In this document: piece by piece, positions 1 through 5,469 of the stretch
Position numbering within the stretch: position 1 is the stretch's first letter
Layout: each line of letters starts with the position of its first letter
Assembly: GCA_945788155.1 (NCBI GenBank)
Contig: CALZKX010000262.1
Coordinates: 1-8,753 of the forward strand
Source: an uncultured Flavobacteriaceae bacterium
GTDB lineage: Bacteria; Bacteroidota; Bacteroidia; Flavobacteriales; Flavobacteriaceae
Length of the DNA: 8,753 nucleotides
Direction: 5' to 3'
The notes under the pieces: generated by a model
Database searches by the model: none
Told to the model about the DNA's origin: nothing
The model's input: the letters and a program-made list of their open reading frames with translations, nothing else
Made by a program: the position numbers and the translations under genes

Positions 1-316
1 GAATCCCAATACCTTTCTCAGAAACCGTAGTTTCTCCAGATAAATTAAGTGATCGATACACAAATAATCCTAGTAAAATAAAGTTTAATATGATGTTAAG
101 ACGTCCCATTACAAACTGAGACTTCCTATTTTTATACATAAATACAGTTATTAAAGATAATACTGCCGAACCATAAAACAAGCTCAAATACAGCAATTCA
201 TCTTTAGCAAAAAAAGAAACACCATCGCTCGTTGTCCATAAATCAAACGCAAAAATCAATCCTGCTGAAATTCCAGCAGCGATTAAAAGGTATATAGTTT
301 GAATTCTTTGAAGCAT
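1..316 (-). CDS. DUF4293 family membrane protein, C-terminus cut off by window edge
   Basis: The minus-strand frame reads from an ATG at 316 to the left edge without a stop, giving 105 visible residues that begin MLQRIQTIYLLIAAGIS. Three hydrophobic segments are visible, at about residues 8-24, 41-60 and 73-88. A basic loop (YKNRKSQ) lies before the third. The MxQRIQTIYLL opening and the RLNIILNFILLGLFVYR-like stretch match my memory of DUF4293 proteins, small four-helix inner-membrane proteins of Bacteroidota usually about 130-150 residues long. A fourth helix would then lie outside the window. Function is unknown. It is transcribed divergently from rho, an arrangement I associate with flavobacteria. 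A TATTTTTG sequence at 344-337 could be its -7 element. The frame and start are clear; the family name rests on recall. Confidence 0.8.
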   Translation of the reverse strand, partial: MLQRIQTIYLLIAAGISAGLIFAFDLWTTSDGVSFFAKDELLYLSLFYGSAVLSLITVFMYKNRKSQFVMGRLNIILNFILLGLFVYRSLNLSGETTVSEKGIGI

Positions 317-336
317 TGTTTCTAAAAATTGAAGCA

Positions 337-344
337 CAAAAATA
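337..344 (-). promoter_or_regulatory. Possible -7 promoter element for the DUF4293 gene
   Basis: On the minus strand this reads TATTTTTG, a full match to the Bacteroidota -7 consensus TAnnTTTG. It lies 20 bp before the ATG at 316, which would give a very short leader. No TTG is present at the usual -33 distance, so the call is weak. Confidence 0.35.
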
Positions 345-405
345 ATGGTTTCTTTTTAAAACTTATACTTATTTATTAAAAATAAAGTTGTATAATTGCA
401 ATGTA

Positions 406-432
406 ATTGTGCAATTTACTGTACCGCACAAT
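406..432. promoter_or_regulatory. 7-bp inverted repeat in the rho upstream region
   Basis: ATTGTGC (406-412) and GCACAAT (426-432) are perfect inverted copies separated by 13 bp, in the 218-bp region between the DUF4293 gene and rho. It could be an operator for either gene or, if rho is transcribed from near TATAATTG (391-398, one mismatch to TAnnTTTG, no -33 TTG), a stem-loop at the 5' end of the rho leader. There is no T-tract after it, so it is not a terminator. The rest of 317-534 shows nothing else convincing. Confidence 0.35.
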
Positions 433-534
433 GTTAAATCTTCAAAAAAATCACACAAATTATTCCATCGATTTCTTAAAGGAAACCTTAGGGACAATTT
501 AATTTCTTAAAAACCCAATTATATTAATTCAACA

Positions 535-2184
535 ATGTTTGAAATTTCACAATTAAAAGAAAAAAAGCTTCCTGAATTACAGGAAATAGCTAAAAACTTG
601 AACATCTCTAAGTATCGTTCATTAAAAAAACTTGATTTGGTTTATCAAATCTTAGATCATCAAGCTGCAAACCCAACTCAAGCTACAACTTCTCAAAAAT
701 CAGAGAAAGTACACCAAAGACCTCAAAGAAAAAAGAGAGAGCGCGTACAAAAAAATAATGATGCTCCTTCTCAAAAAACAATTGATTTTAAAGAAAAAGC
801 TGAAAATAAATCAGATAATTTTAAGAATCAACAAAAAAAGGAAGAAGCTCCTAAAAAACAAGAGACTACTAATAAAGATTTAAAACCAGAATCTACTATT
901 AAAGAGCCTCAAAAAAGAGAACACAAAAAAAGAGAGCCTCAAAAAAGAGACCCGCAAAATCGCCCTCAAAGAGACAACAAAGATCAAAATAGAACTCCAA
1001 ACAAAGGCAATCAAGGCAATAACGGAAACAAAGACAGTCGTAACCGTTATCGTGAACCTGATTTTGAATTTGATGCCATTATAGAAAGTGAAGGCGTACT
1101 GGATGTTATGCAGGACGGTTATGGATTTTTACGCTCATCAGATTACAATTATTTATCATCTCCAGATGATATTTATGTATCGCAATCACAAATTCGATTA
1201 TTTGGTCTAAAAAAAGGAGATACTGTTTTAGGAAATGTAAGACCTCCAAAAGAAGGTGAAAAATATTTTCCATTAATAAAAGTAACTAAAATCAACGGTC
1301 TCGACCCTCAAGTCGTTAGAGATCGCGTTTCTTTTGAACACCTTACGCCACTTTTTCCTCAAGAAAAATTCAATATTGCTGAAAGGCAAAGTACTATTTC
1401 AACGAGAATCATGGATTTGTTTTCACCAATTGGTAAAGGACAACGTGGTATGATTGTTTCACAACCAAAAACAGGTAAAACAATGTTGCTTAAAGATGTT
1501 GCAAACGCCATAGCTGCTAATCATCCAGAAGTTTATCAAATGATTTTATTAATTGATGAGCGACCTGAAGAAGTAACAGACATGCAACGTAATGTTAGGG
1601 GAGAAGTAATTGCCTCGACTTTTGATAAAGAAGCAAATGAGCATGTGAAAATTGCAAATATTGTCCTTGAAAAAGCAAAAAGACTTGTAGAATGCGGTTA
1701 TGATGTTGTAATTCTTTTAGATTCAATTACTCGTTTAGCTAGAGCCTATAATACGGTTCAACCAGCTTCTGGTAAAATATTAAGTGGTGGTGTTGATGCC
1801 AATGCATTACATAAACCAAAACGTTTCTTTGGTGCAGCACGTAATATAGAAAATGGAGGCTCATTAACAATTATTGCTACTGCACTTACCGAAACTGGTT
1901 CTAAAATGGACGAAGTAATCTTCGAAGAATTTAAAGGAACTGGTAATATGGAATTGCAATTAGACAGAAAAATATCTAACAGAAGAATTTTCCCTGCTAT
2001 TGATTTAACATCGTCAAGTACTCGTAGAGACGATATATTGCTAGACGAAAACACCATTCAAAGAATGTGGGTAATGCGTAAATACCTTGCAGACATGAAT
2101 CCTGTGGAAGCCATGGAATTTATTAACGATCGTTTCAAACAAACTAAAAATAACGAAGAGTTTTTAATTTCTATGAACAGTTAA
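535..2184 (+). CDS. rho: Transcription termination factor Rho with long N-terminal insertion
   Basis: Rho is a hexameric RNA-dependent ATPase that terminates transcription and releases RNA polymerase. In the 549 residues I see: a Rho N-terminal helical domain (about 1-45, LKEKKLPELQEIAK); a disordered Lys/Gln/Asn/Arg/Pro-rich insertion (about 46-178); a cold-shock-like primary RNA-binding fold (about 183-255) with the aromatic GYGFLRS motif (Y196, F198); and the RecA-type ATPase core. Walker A is PKTGKT with K315 and T316. The catalytic glutamate is E342 in DERPEE, the Walker B aspartate D396 in LLDSITR, and the arginine finger R497 in SSSTRRD. The secondary-site Q-loop (GGVDANALHKPKRFF) and R-loop (TGSKMDE) are intact. 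In the ATPase core the offset from E. coli Rho is a constant 131 residues, so the extra length (549 against 419) lies in the insertion. The enzyme should be fully active. The start at 535 is chosen because MFEISQLKEKKLPELQ is the usual flavobacterial N-terminus; no Shine-Dalgarno is visible. Confidence 0.98.
   Translation: MFEISQLKEKKLPELQEIAKNLNISKYRSLKKLDLVYQILDHQAANPTQATTSQKSEKVHQRPQRKKRERVQKNNDAPSQKTIDFKEKAENKSDNFKNQQKKEEAPKKQETTNKDLKPESTIKEPQKREHKKREPQKRDPQNRPQRDNKDQNRTPNKGNQGNNGNKDSRNRYREPDFEFDAIIESEGVLDVMQDGYGFLRSSDYNYLSSPDDIYVSQSQIRLFGLKKGDTVLGNVRPPKEGEKYFPLIKVTKINGLDPQVVRDRVSFEHLTPLFPQEKFNIAERQSTISTRIMDLFSPIGKGQRGMIVSQPKTGKTMLLKDVANAIAANHPEVYQMILLIDERPEEVTDMQRNVRGEVIASTFDKEANEHVKIANIVLEKAKRLVECGYDVVILLDSITRLARAYNTVQPASGKILSGGVDANALHKPKRFFGAARNIENGGSLTIIATALTETGSKMDEVIFEEFKGTGNMELQLDRKISNRRIFPAIDLTSSSTRRDDILLDENTIQRMWVMRKYLADMNPVEAMEFINDRFKQTKNNEEFLISMNS
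903..950 (+). repeat. 18-bp direct repeat inside the rho insertion
   Basis: An identical 18-bp sequence starting AGAGCCTC occurs at 903-920 and 933-950, 30 bp apart and therefore in frame. It encodes two copies of an EPQKR unit. This suggests the disordered insertion of Rho has grown by local duplication. Confidence 0.7.
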
Positions 2185-2214
2185 TAAAAACACACGTACT
2201 ATCTTATAAACTTG

Positions 2215-2248
2215 ATAAGCCTTAGTTTTCACTAAGGCTTATTTTTTT
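2215..2248 (+). terminator. Intrinsic terminator of rho
   Basis: A perfect 11-bp stem (ATAAGCCTTAG at 2215-2225 with CTAAGGCTTAT at 2232-2242), a 6-nt loop and a T run to 2248 begin 31 nt after the rho stop. It has no T-tract on the other strand, so it serves rho only. Confidence 0.9.
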
Positions 2249-2255
2249 GCCAAAT

Positions 2256-2283
2256 AAAAAAGCCTCTCAAAAGAGAAGCTTTT
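2256..2283 (-). terminator. Intrinsic terminator of the tRNA-Glu/rpsT unit
   Basis: Read on the minus strand, AGCTTCTC (2280-2273) pairs with GAGAGGCT (2268-2261) through 8 bp including one G-U, with a TTTT loop, and is followed by a T run at 2261-2256. It lies 30 nt after the rpsT stop and nearly abuts the rho terminator, so the two convergent units are insulated from each other. Confidence 0.85.
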
Positions 2284-2312
2284 AATATTTTATAAAAGTT
2301 ATTGCGTTTCTA

Positions 2313-2564
2313 CTATAAAGTAGCAATATGCTTAGCAAGTCCAGATTTTAAATTAGCAGCTTTATTATCATGGATAATGTTTTTCTTTGCTAACTTATCA
2401 ATCATTGAAGCAACTGATGGAAATAATTTTTCGGCATCTGTTTTATTCTCCATATCACGTAATTTCTTAATAGCATTACGTGTGGTTTTATGCTGATACT
2501 TATTTCTTAAGCGTTTCGCTTCGTTACTTCTAATTCTTTTTAACGCTGACTTATGATTTGCCAT
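2313..2564 (-). CDS. rpsT: 30S ribosomal protein bS20
   Basis: bS20 is a small basic protein of the 30S subunit body that binds 16S rRNA early in assembly. The 83 residues start MANHKSALKRIRSNEAKRLRNK, the typical bS20 N-terminus. They are Lys/Arg-rich, have the TTRNAIKKLR segment, and end in the usual alanine/lysine helix (AANLKSGLAKHIATL). Length is normal for the family. The start follows an A-rich stretch with no Shine-Dalgarno. The gene lies 21 nt downstream of the tRNA-Glu 3' end, and I find no promoter element in that gap. Transcription therefore most likely comes from the promoter at 2744-2773, giving a tRNA-mRNA transcript that must be cut to release the tRNA. The terminator at 2256-2283 closes the unit. 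Confidence 0.98.
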   Translation of the reverse strand: MANHKSALKRIRSNEAKRLRNKYQHKTTRNAIKKLRDMENKTDAEKLFPSVASMIDKLAKKNIIHDNKAANLKSGLAKHIATL

Positions 2565-2585
2565 TTTATTTTTTTTAAATCGTTG

Positions 2586-2657
2586 TAGCCCGTAGGGGAA
2601 TCGAACCCCTCTTACCAGGATGAAAACCTGGCGTCCTAGCCGATAGACGAACGGGCC
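2586..2657 (-). tRNA. tRNA-Glu(UUC)
   Basis: On the minus strand a 72-nt cloverleaf runs from GGCCCGT (5' acceptor strand, 2657) to ACGGGCT plus discriminator A (2586). The anticodon stem CCAGG/CCTGG encloses the loop TTTTCAT, giving anticodon TTC for glutamate. The T arm is GAGGGG-type with the TTCGATT loop, paired to CCCCT. The first acceptor pair is a G-U wobble. The 3' CCA is not encoded (the genome continues CAA), so it must be added by CCA-adding enzyme. Besides translation, Glu-tRNA feeds tetrapyrrole synthesis in bacteria that use the C5 route. Confidence 0.97.
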
Positions 2658-2743
2658 ATTTTATTTTGAGTTTGCAAATTTAATTCTAAATTTTAAAACT
2701 CTCAATTGTTTTCAAATAACTTACAATGTTTCCATTGCGGATG

Positions 2744-2773
2744 CAAAAATACAACTATTTTTAAATGTTGCAA
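2744..2773 (-). promoter_or_regulatory. Promoter for tRNA-Glu and probably rpsT
   Basis: On the minus strand TTG (2773-2771) is followed by exactly 19 bp and then TATTTTTG (2751-2744), a full match to the Bacteroidota -33/-7 pattern (TTG, about 19-21 bp, TAnnTTTG). Transcription would start near 2740, leaving a leader of about 80 nt before the tRNA. The downstream CATCCGC resembles sequence I recall at strong flavobacterial stable-RNA promoters. Confidence 0.75.
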
Positions 2774-2806
2774 CTTCTTAATGAATTTTTTCATAAAATT
2801 TAAACC

Positions 2807-4285
2807 CTAATAAGCTTTAGCGAATAAAACACGCTGTTTAGATGGGTTTCCTGAGTACACACACTTGCCTTCTTCAATTTTATTATCTATAGGAATACAT
2901 CTAATAGTTGCTTTAGTTATCTCTTTAATTTTATTTTCAGTTTCAGAAGTACCATCCCAATGGGCCGAGATGAATCCTGTTTTATTTTCCAAAACATCTT
3001 TAAACTCATTAAATGTATCTACTTCGGTAATATGTGAGTCTCTAAAATTTAGTGCTTTATTAAACAAAGTGTCCTGGATTTCTTTCATTAAGTTTTCAAC
3101 AGTATCAATAAGTGCGTCTAACGAGACAATTTCTTTAGTTGATGCATCTCTTCTTGCCAACTCAACTGTTCCATTTTCCAAGTCTTTTGGCCCTATAGCA
3201 ATACGTAACGGTACTCCTTGTAATTCATGTTGGGCAAATTTAGCTCCTGGTCTAAATGTGGTTCTGTTATCAAACTTCACTGAAACACCTATAGCTCTTA
3301 AATCTGCAGTTATTTTATTTGCGACCTTTGATATTTCTTCCAATTGCTCTTCATTTCTATAAATTGGGACAATCACTACTTGATTTGGTGCTAGATTTGG
3401 TGGTAAAACCAAGCCTTTATCATCACTATGTGTCATAATTAAAGCTCCCATTAATCGTGTTGAAACTCCCCATGAAGTTGCCCAAACATAATCTTGCTTC
3501 CCTTCTTTATTGGTAAACTTCACATCAAAAGCTTTGGCGAAATTTTGGGCTAAAAAATGAGATGTTCCAGCTTGTAGTGCTTTTCCATCTTGCATTAATG
3601 CTTCAATACACATGGTTTCCTCTGCGCCTGCAAAACGCTCACTCTCGGTTTTTAAACCTTGAATAACTGGAATAGCCATAAAATTTTCGGCAAAATTAGC
3701 ATATATATTATTTATTAATTTGGTTTCTTCCCAAGCCTCTTCTTTGGTTGCATGAGCTGTGTGTCCTTCTTGCCATAAAAACTCGGCTGTACGCAAAAAT
3801 AAACGAGTACGCATTTCCCAGCGCACGACATTTGCCCATTGGTTTATTAATAATGGTAAGTCTCTATAAGATTGAATCCAACCCTTGTAAGTGTTCCAAA
3901 TAATGGCTTCACTTGTTGGTCTAACAATTAATTCTTCTTCAAGTTTCGCATCCGGATCTACTCTAAGTTTCCCTTCATTATCAGGATCGTTTTGCAACCT
4001 GTAATGTGTTACAATAGCACATTCTTTGGCAAATCCTTCGGCATTTTTCTCTTCGGCTTCAAACAAGCTTTTAGGAACAAATAATGGAAAATATGCGTTT
4101 TGATGTCCTGTTTCTTTAAACATTCTATCTAATTCAGCTTGCATTTTTTCCCAAATAGCATAACCGTAAGGTTTAATTACCATACAACCTCTAACTGCCG
4201 AGTTTTCAGCCAAATCTGCCTTAACAACCAATTCATTATACCATTTTGAATAGTCTTCGCTCCTACTTGTGAGATTTTTACTCAT
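2807..4285 (-). CDS. proS: Prolyl-tRNA synthetase, short archaeal/eukaryal-type
   Basis: This class II aminoacyl-tRNA synthetase charges tRNA-Pro with proline in the cytoplasm. The 492 residues carry the catalytic domain with the RPTSE loop (122-126), motif 2 (about 152-168, RWEMRTRLFLRTAEF), the QEGHTAHAT segment (172-180) and motif 3 (about 273-286, GVSTRLMGALIMTH). The anticodon-binding domain spans about 302-390, and a C-terminal extension (about 400-492) ends in Tyr. There is no room for the editing insertion found between motifs 2 and 3 of the longer bacterial ProRS, so this is the type lacking cis-editing of Ala-tRNA-Pro. The C-terminal domain keeps C463 and C475, but the other cysteines that form the zinc site in Thermus-like relatives are not at the expected places (HWDGTSETE, CVYSG). 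The start at 4285 gives MSKNLTSRSEDYSKWYNEL, the expected N-terminus. I see no clear terminator after the stop. Confidence 0.97.
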   Translation of the reverse strand: MSKNLTSRSEDYSKWYNELVVKADLAENSAVRGCMVIKPYGYAIWEKMQAELDRMFKETGHQNAYFPLFVPKSLFEAEEKNAEGFAKECAIVTHYRLQNDPDNEGKLRVDPDAKLEEELIVRPTSEAIIWNTYKGWIQSYRDLPLLINQWANVVRWEMRTRLFLRTAEFLWQEGHTAHATKEEAWEETKLINNIYANFAENFMAIPVIQGLKTESERFAGAEETMCIEALMQDGKALQAGTSHFLAQNFAKAFDVKFTNKEGKQDYVWATSWGVSTRLMGALIMTHSDDKGLVLPPNLAPNQVVIVPIYRNEEQLEEISKVANKITADLRAIGVSVKFDNRTTFRPGAKFAQHELQGVPLRIAIGPKDLENGTVELARRDASTKEIVSLDALIDTVENLMKEIQDTLFNKALNFRDSHITEVDTFNEFKDVLENKTGFISAHWDGTSETENKIKEITKATIRCIPIDNKIEEGKCVYSGNPSKQRVLFAKAY

Positions 4286-4326
4286 ATATCTTAATTTGGC
4301 ACAAAAATTGTGACTATGTTAAATAA

Positions 4327-4356
4327 AAAAATAGTTCGACAAAACTAACTATTTTT
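4327..4356. promoter_or_regulatory. 10-bp inverted repeat overlapping divergent promoters
   Basis: AAAAATAGTT (4327-4336) and AACTATTTTT (4347-4356) are perfect inverted copies with a 10-bp spacer. The dyad covers the -7 elements proposed for both proS and the lipoprotein gene, so a bound regulator could affect both. No T-run follows the stem in a terminator-like position for either gene. Confidence 0.5.
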
Positions 4357-4370
4357 GTTATGTTCAACAA
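4340..4370 (-). promoter_or_regulatory. Promoter of proS
   Basis: On the minus strand TTG (4370-4368) is followed by 20 bp and TAGTTTTG (4347-4340), a full match to TAnnTTTG. Predicted transcription start is near 4337, giving a leader of about 52 nt before the ATG at 4285. A second TTG at 4367-4365 gives a 17-bp spacer. Confidence 0.6.
4350..4357 (+). promoter_or_regulatory. -7 element of the lipoprotein/FadL operon
   Basis: TATTTTTG is a full match to TAnnTTTG. Predicted transcription start is near 4361, which is after the ATG at 4360 and 26 nt before the ATG at 4387. It therefore supports 4387 as the real start codon. There is no TTG 17-23 bp upstream, so strength may depend on an activator or on the adjacent dyad. 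Confidence 0.5.
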
Positions 4371-4386
4371 TTTAATTTTAAGAGAT

Positions 4387-5439
4387 ATGAAATTATATAG
4401 CTACTTAAACTCCAAAATATCCATTATAGGAATGTTAATCCTTGCTCTAGGACTAACATCTTGTGGATCTTACCAATATGCCAGTTATGACTACGATGGC
4501 ATTTACGGTGAGCCTGAAAAAAGTTATGAGATTAAAAATGTTGAATACAAAGAAACAGGAAACGAACCTGAAAATTCAGCTTATTACAAAAATTACTTTA
4601 ATGAAAAAGCCACTCAACTAGATTATACAGGAGATGCAATTTTCACCGATATAGATGCTTATCAAGGCTCTTATGGTGTTGAAAACGATTCTTTAAATCA
4701 AGAAAATTATGCTGGTTGGGGATATAGTGATGATATAACAGTAAACATCTACAACAGAGCTCCTCTATACGATTCATTTTGGTATCCTGGCTATGGATGG
4801 TATAATGATTGGAACTATGGCTATGGTTATTATGGTTATTCCAACTATGGGTATTCTCCTTTTTATTTTGGTTGGGGCAGTCCATGGTATTATGGATATG
4901 GCTATGGTTATCCTTATTATGGTTATGGTTATGGATATGGCTATGGATATGGTTATGGTTATCCATATTATGGCTACAACAATTTCTATTACGGAAATAT
5001 TTACAACCGAAGAAACTTATCGTACAGTGCAAGTAGAAGAGGTTCTATTTATGCAAATAATAATATAAGTGGCATTACAAATAGACGAAGTGGCATCACT
5101 AATAGACGCAGCTCAATAAACAGCAGAGCAACAAACTTAAGAAATAATGCTCTTAGAAGTAGTCGCTCTAGAGTAAATGCTACTAGATTTGGCAATTCTC
5201 GTGTAAATTCACGATCAAGATCCACTAGAAGTTCTCGCTTTGGAAATACTTCAAATTCTAGATCTAGATCTTCAACAACTAGATCAGGTCGATCTTCTAC
5301 ATCTAGATCATCTTCAACTAGGTCCAACAACAATAGTTCTAGAAGGTCTAATAATGTTAGCTCTAGTAATAGATCGTCATCTAACAGAAGTTCAACAAGA
5401 AGTAGTGGTAGAAGTAATTCATCTAGAAGAAACAATTAA
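4387..5439 (+). CDS. Low-complexity lipoprotein, Tyr/Gly block plus Arg/Ser/Asn tail
   Basis: I do not recognise this family. From the ATG at 4387 it has 350 residues. A lipoprotein signal MKLYSYLNSK-hydrophobic-LTSC puts the lipidated Cys at residue 26, and the following GSYQ does not resemble a surface-export signal. Next is an acidic Tyr/Asn/Glu-rich stretch (about 27-120), then a Tyr/Gly/Trp-rich block (about 132-205) with GYGYGY runs and two GYGYGYPYYGY units. The tail (about 208-350) is dominated by Arg, Ser and Asn and contains no Lys, Asp or Glu. The frame also has an ATG at 4360 (MFNNLILRDM), but TATTTTTG at 4350-4357 would start transcription beyond it, and the shorter form has a normal 25-residue signal peptide. 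The FadL-like gene follows after 30 bp, so the two are probably one operon and both envelope-located. Molecular function is unknown; an outer-membrane-associated or matrix-like role is a guess. Confidence 0.8.
   Translation: MKLYSYLNSKISIIGMLILALGLTSCGSYQYASYDYDGIYGEPEKSYEIKNVEYKETGNEPENSAYYKNYFNEKATQLDYTGDAIFTDIDAYQGSYGVENDSLNQENYAGWGYSDDITVNIYNRAPLYDSFWYPGYGWYNDWNYGYGYYGYSNYGYSPFYFGWGSPWYYGYGYGYPYYGYGYGYGYGYGYGYPYYGYNNFYYGNIYNRRNLSYSASRRGSIYANNNISGITNRRSGITNRRSSINSRATNLRNNALRSSRSRVNATRFGNSRVNSRSRSTRSSRFGNTSNSRSRSSTTRSGRSSTSRSSSTRSNNNSSRRSNNVSSSNRSSSNRSSTRSSGRSNSSRRNN
4891..4974 (+). repeat. GGNTAT hexanucleotide repeats encoding Gly-Tyr
   Basis: Imperfect GGTTAT/GGATAT/GGCTAT units encode alternating Gly-Tyr. 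A larger 30-bp unit ending in the PYYG codons occurs at 4894-4923 and 4945-4974 with a few mostly third-position changes. Such arrays can expand or contract by slippage, always in steps of two codons, so the frame is kept. Confidence 0.85.
5068..5109 (+). repeat. Tandem 21-bp repeat encoding SGITNRR twice
   Basis: Positions 5068-5088 and 5089-5109 encode SGITNRR twice. The copies differ at three bases, each at a third codon position (ATT/ATC, ACA/ACT, CGA/CGC), so the peptide is identical. A third degenerate unit (SSINSRA) follows. Confidence 0.85.
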
Positions 5440-5469
5440 ATCAAGGTTGAAAAAGAAAAAATTAAAAGT

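Noticed and set aside
2658..2806. Possible small gene or terminator between tRNA-Glu and the proS stop.
   Set aside because: No plausible frame or T-tailed hairpin stands out on the minus strand. The region is accounted for by the tRNA promoter and leader; proS transcripts may read through or end by Rho.
1758..3362. Antisense open frames inside rho (1758-2057), rpsT (2302-2496) and proS (2865-3362).
   Set aside because: Each lies wholly or mostly opposite a confidently identified conserved gene and shows no recognisable protein features.
4440..4480. A surface-export signal (acidic/Lys motif just after the lipidated Cys) in the lipoprotein.
   Set aside because: The residues after Cys are GSYQYASYDYD; there is no charged cluster at +2 to +5, so surface exposure is not supported by this criterion.
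4891..4974. Short regular repeats resembling a CRISPR array or a minisatellite.
   Set aside because: The units are 6 bp, contiguous, without spacers, and read in frame as Gly-Tyr inside a coding gene.
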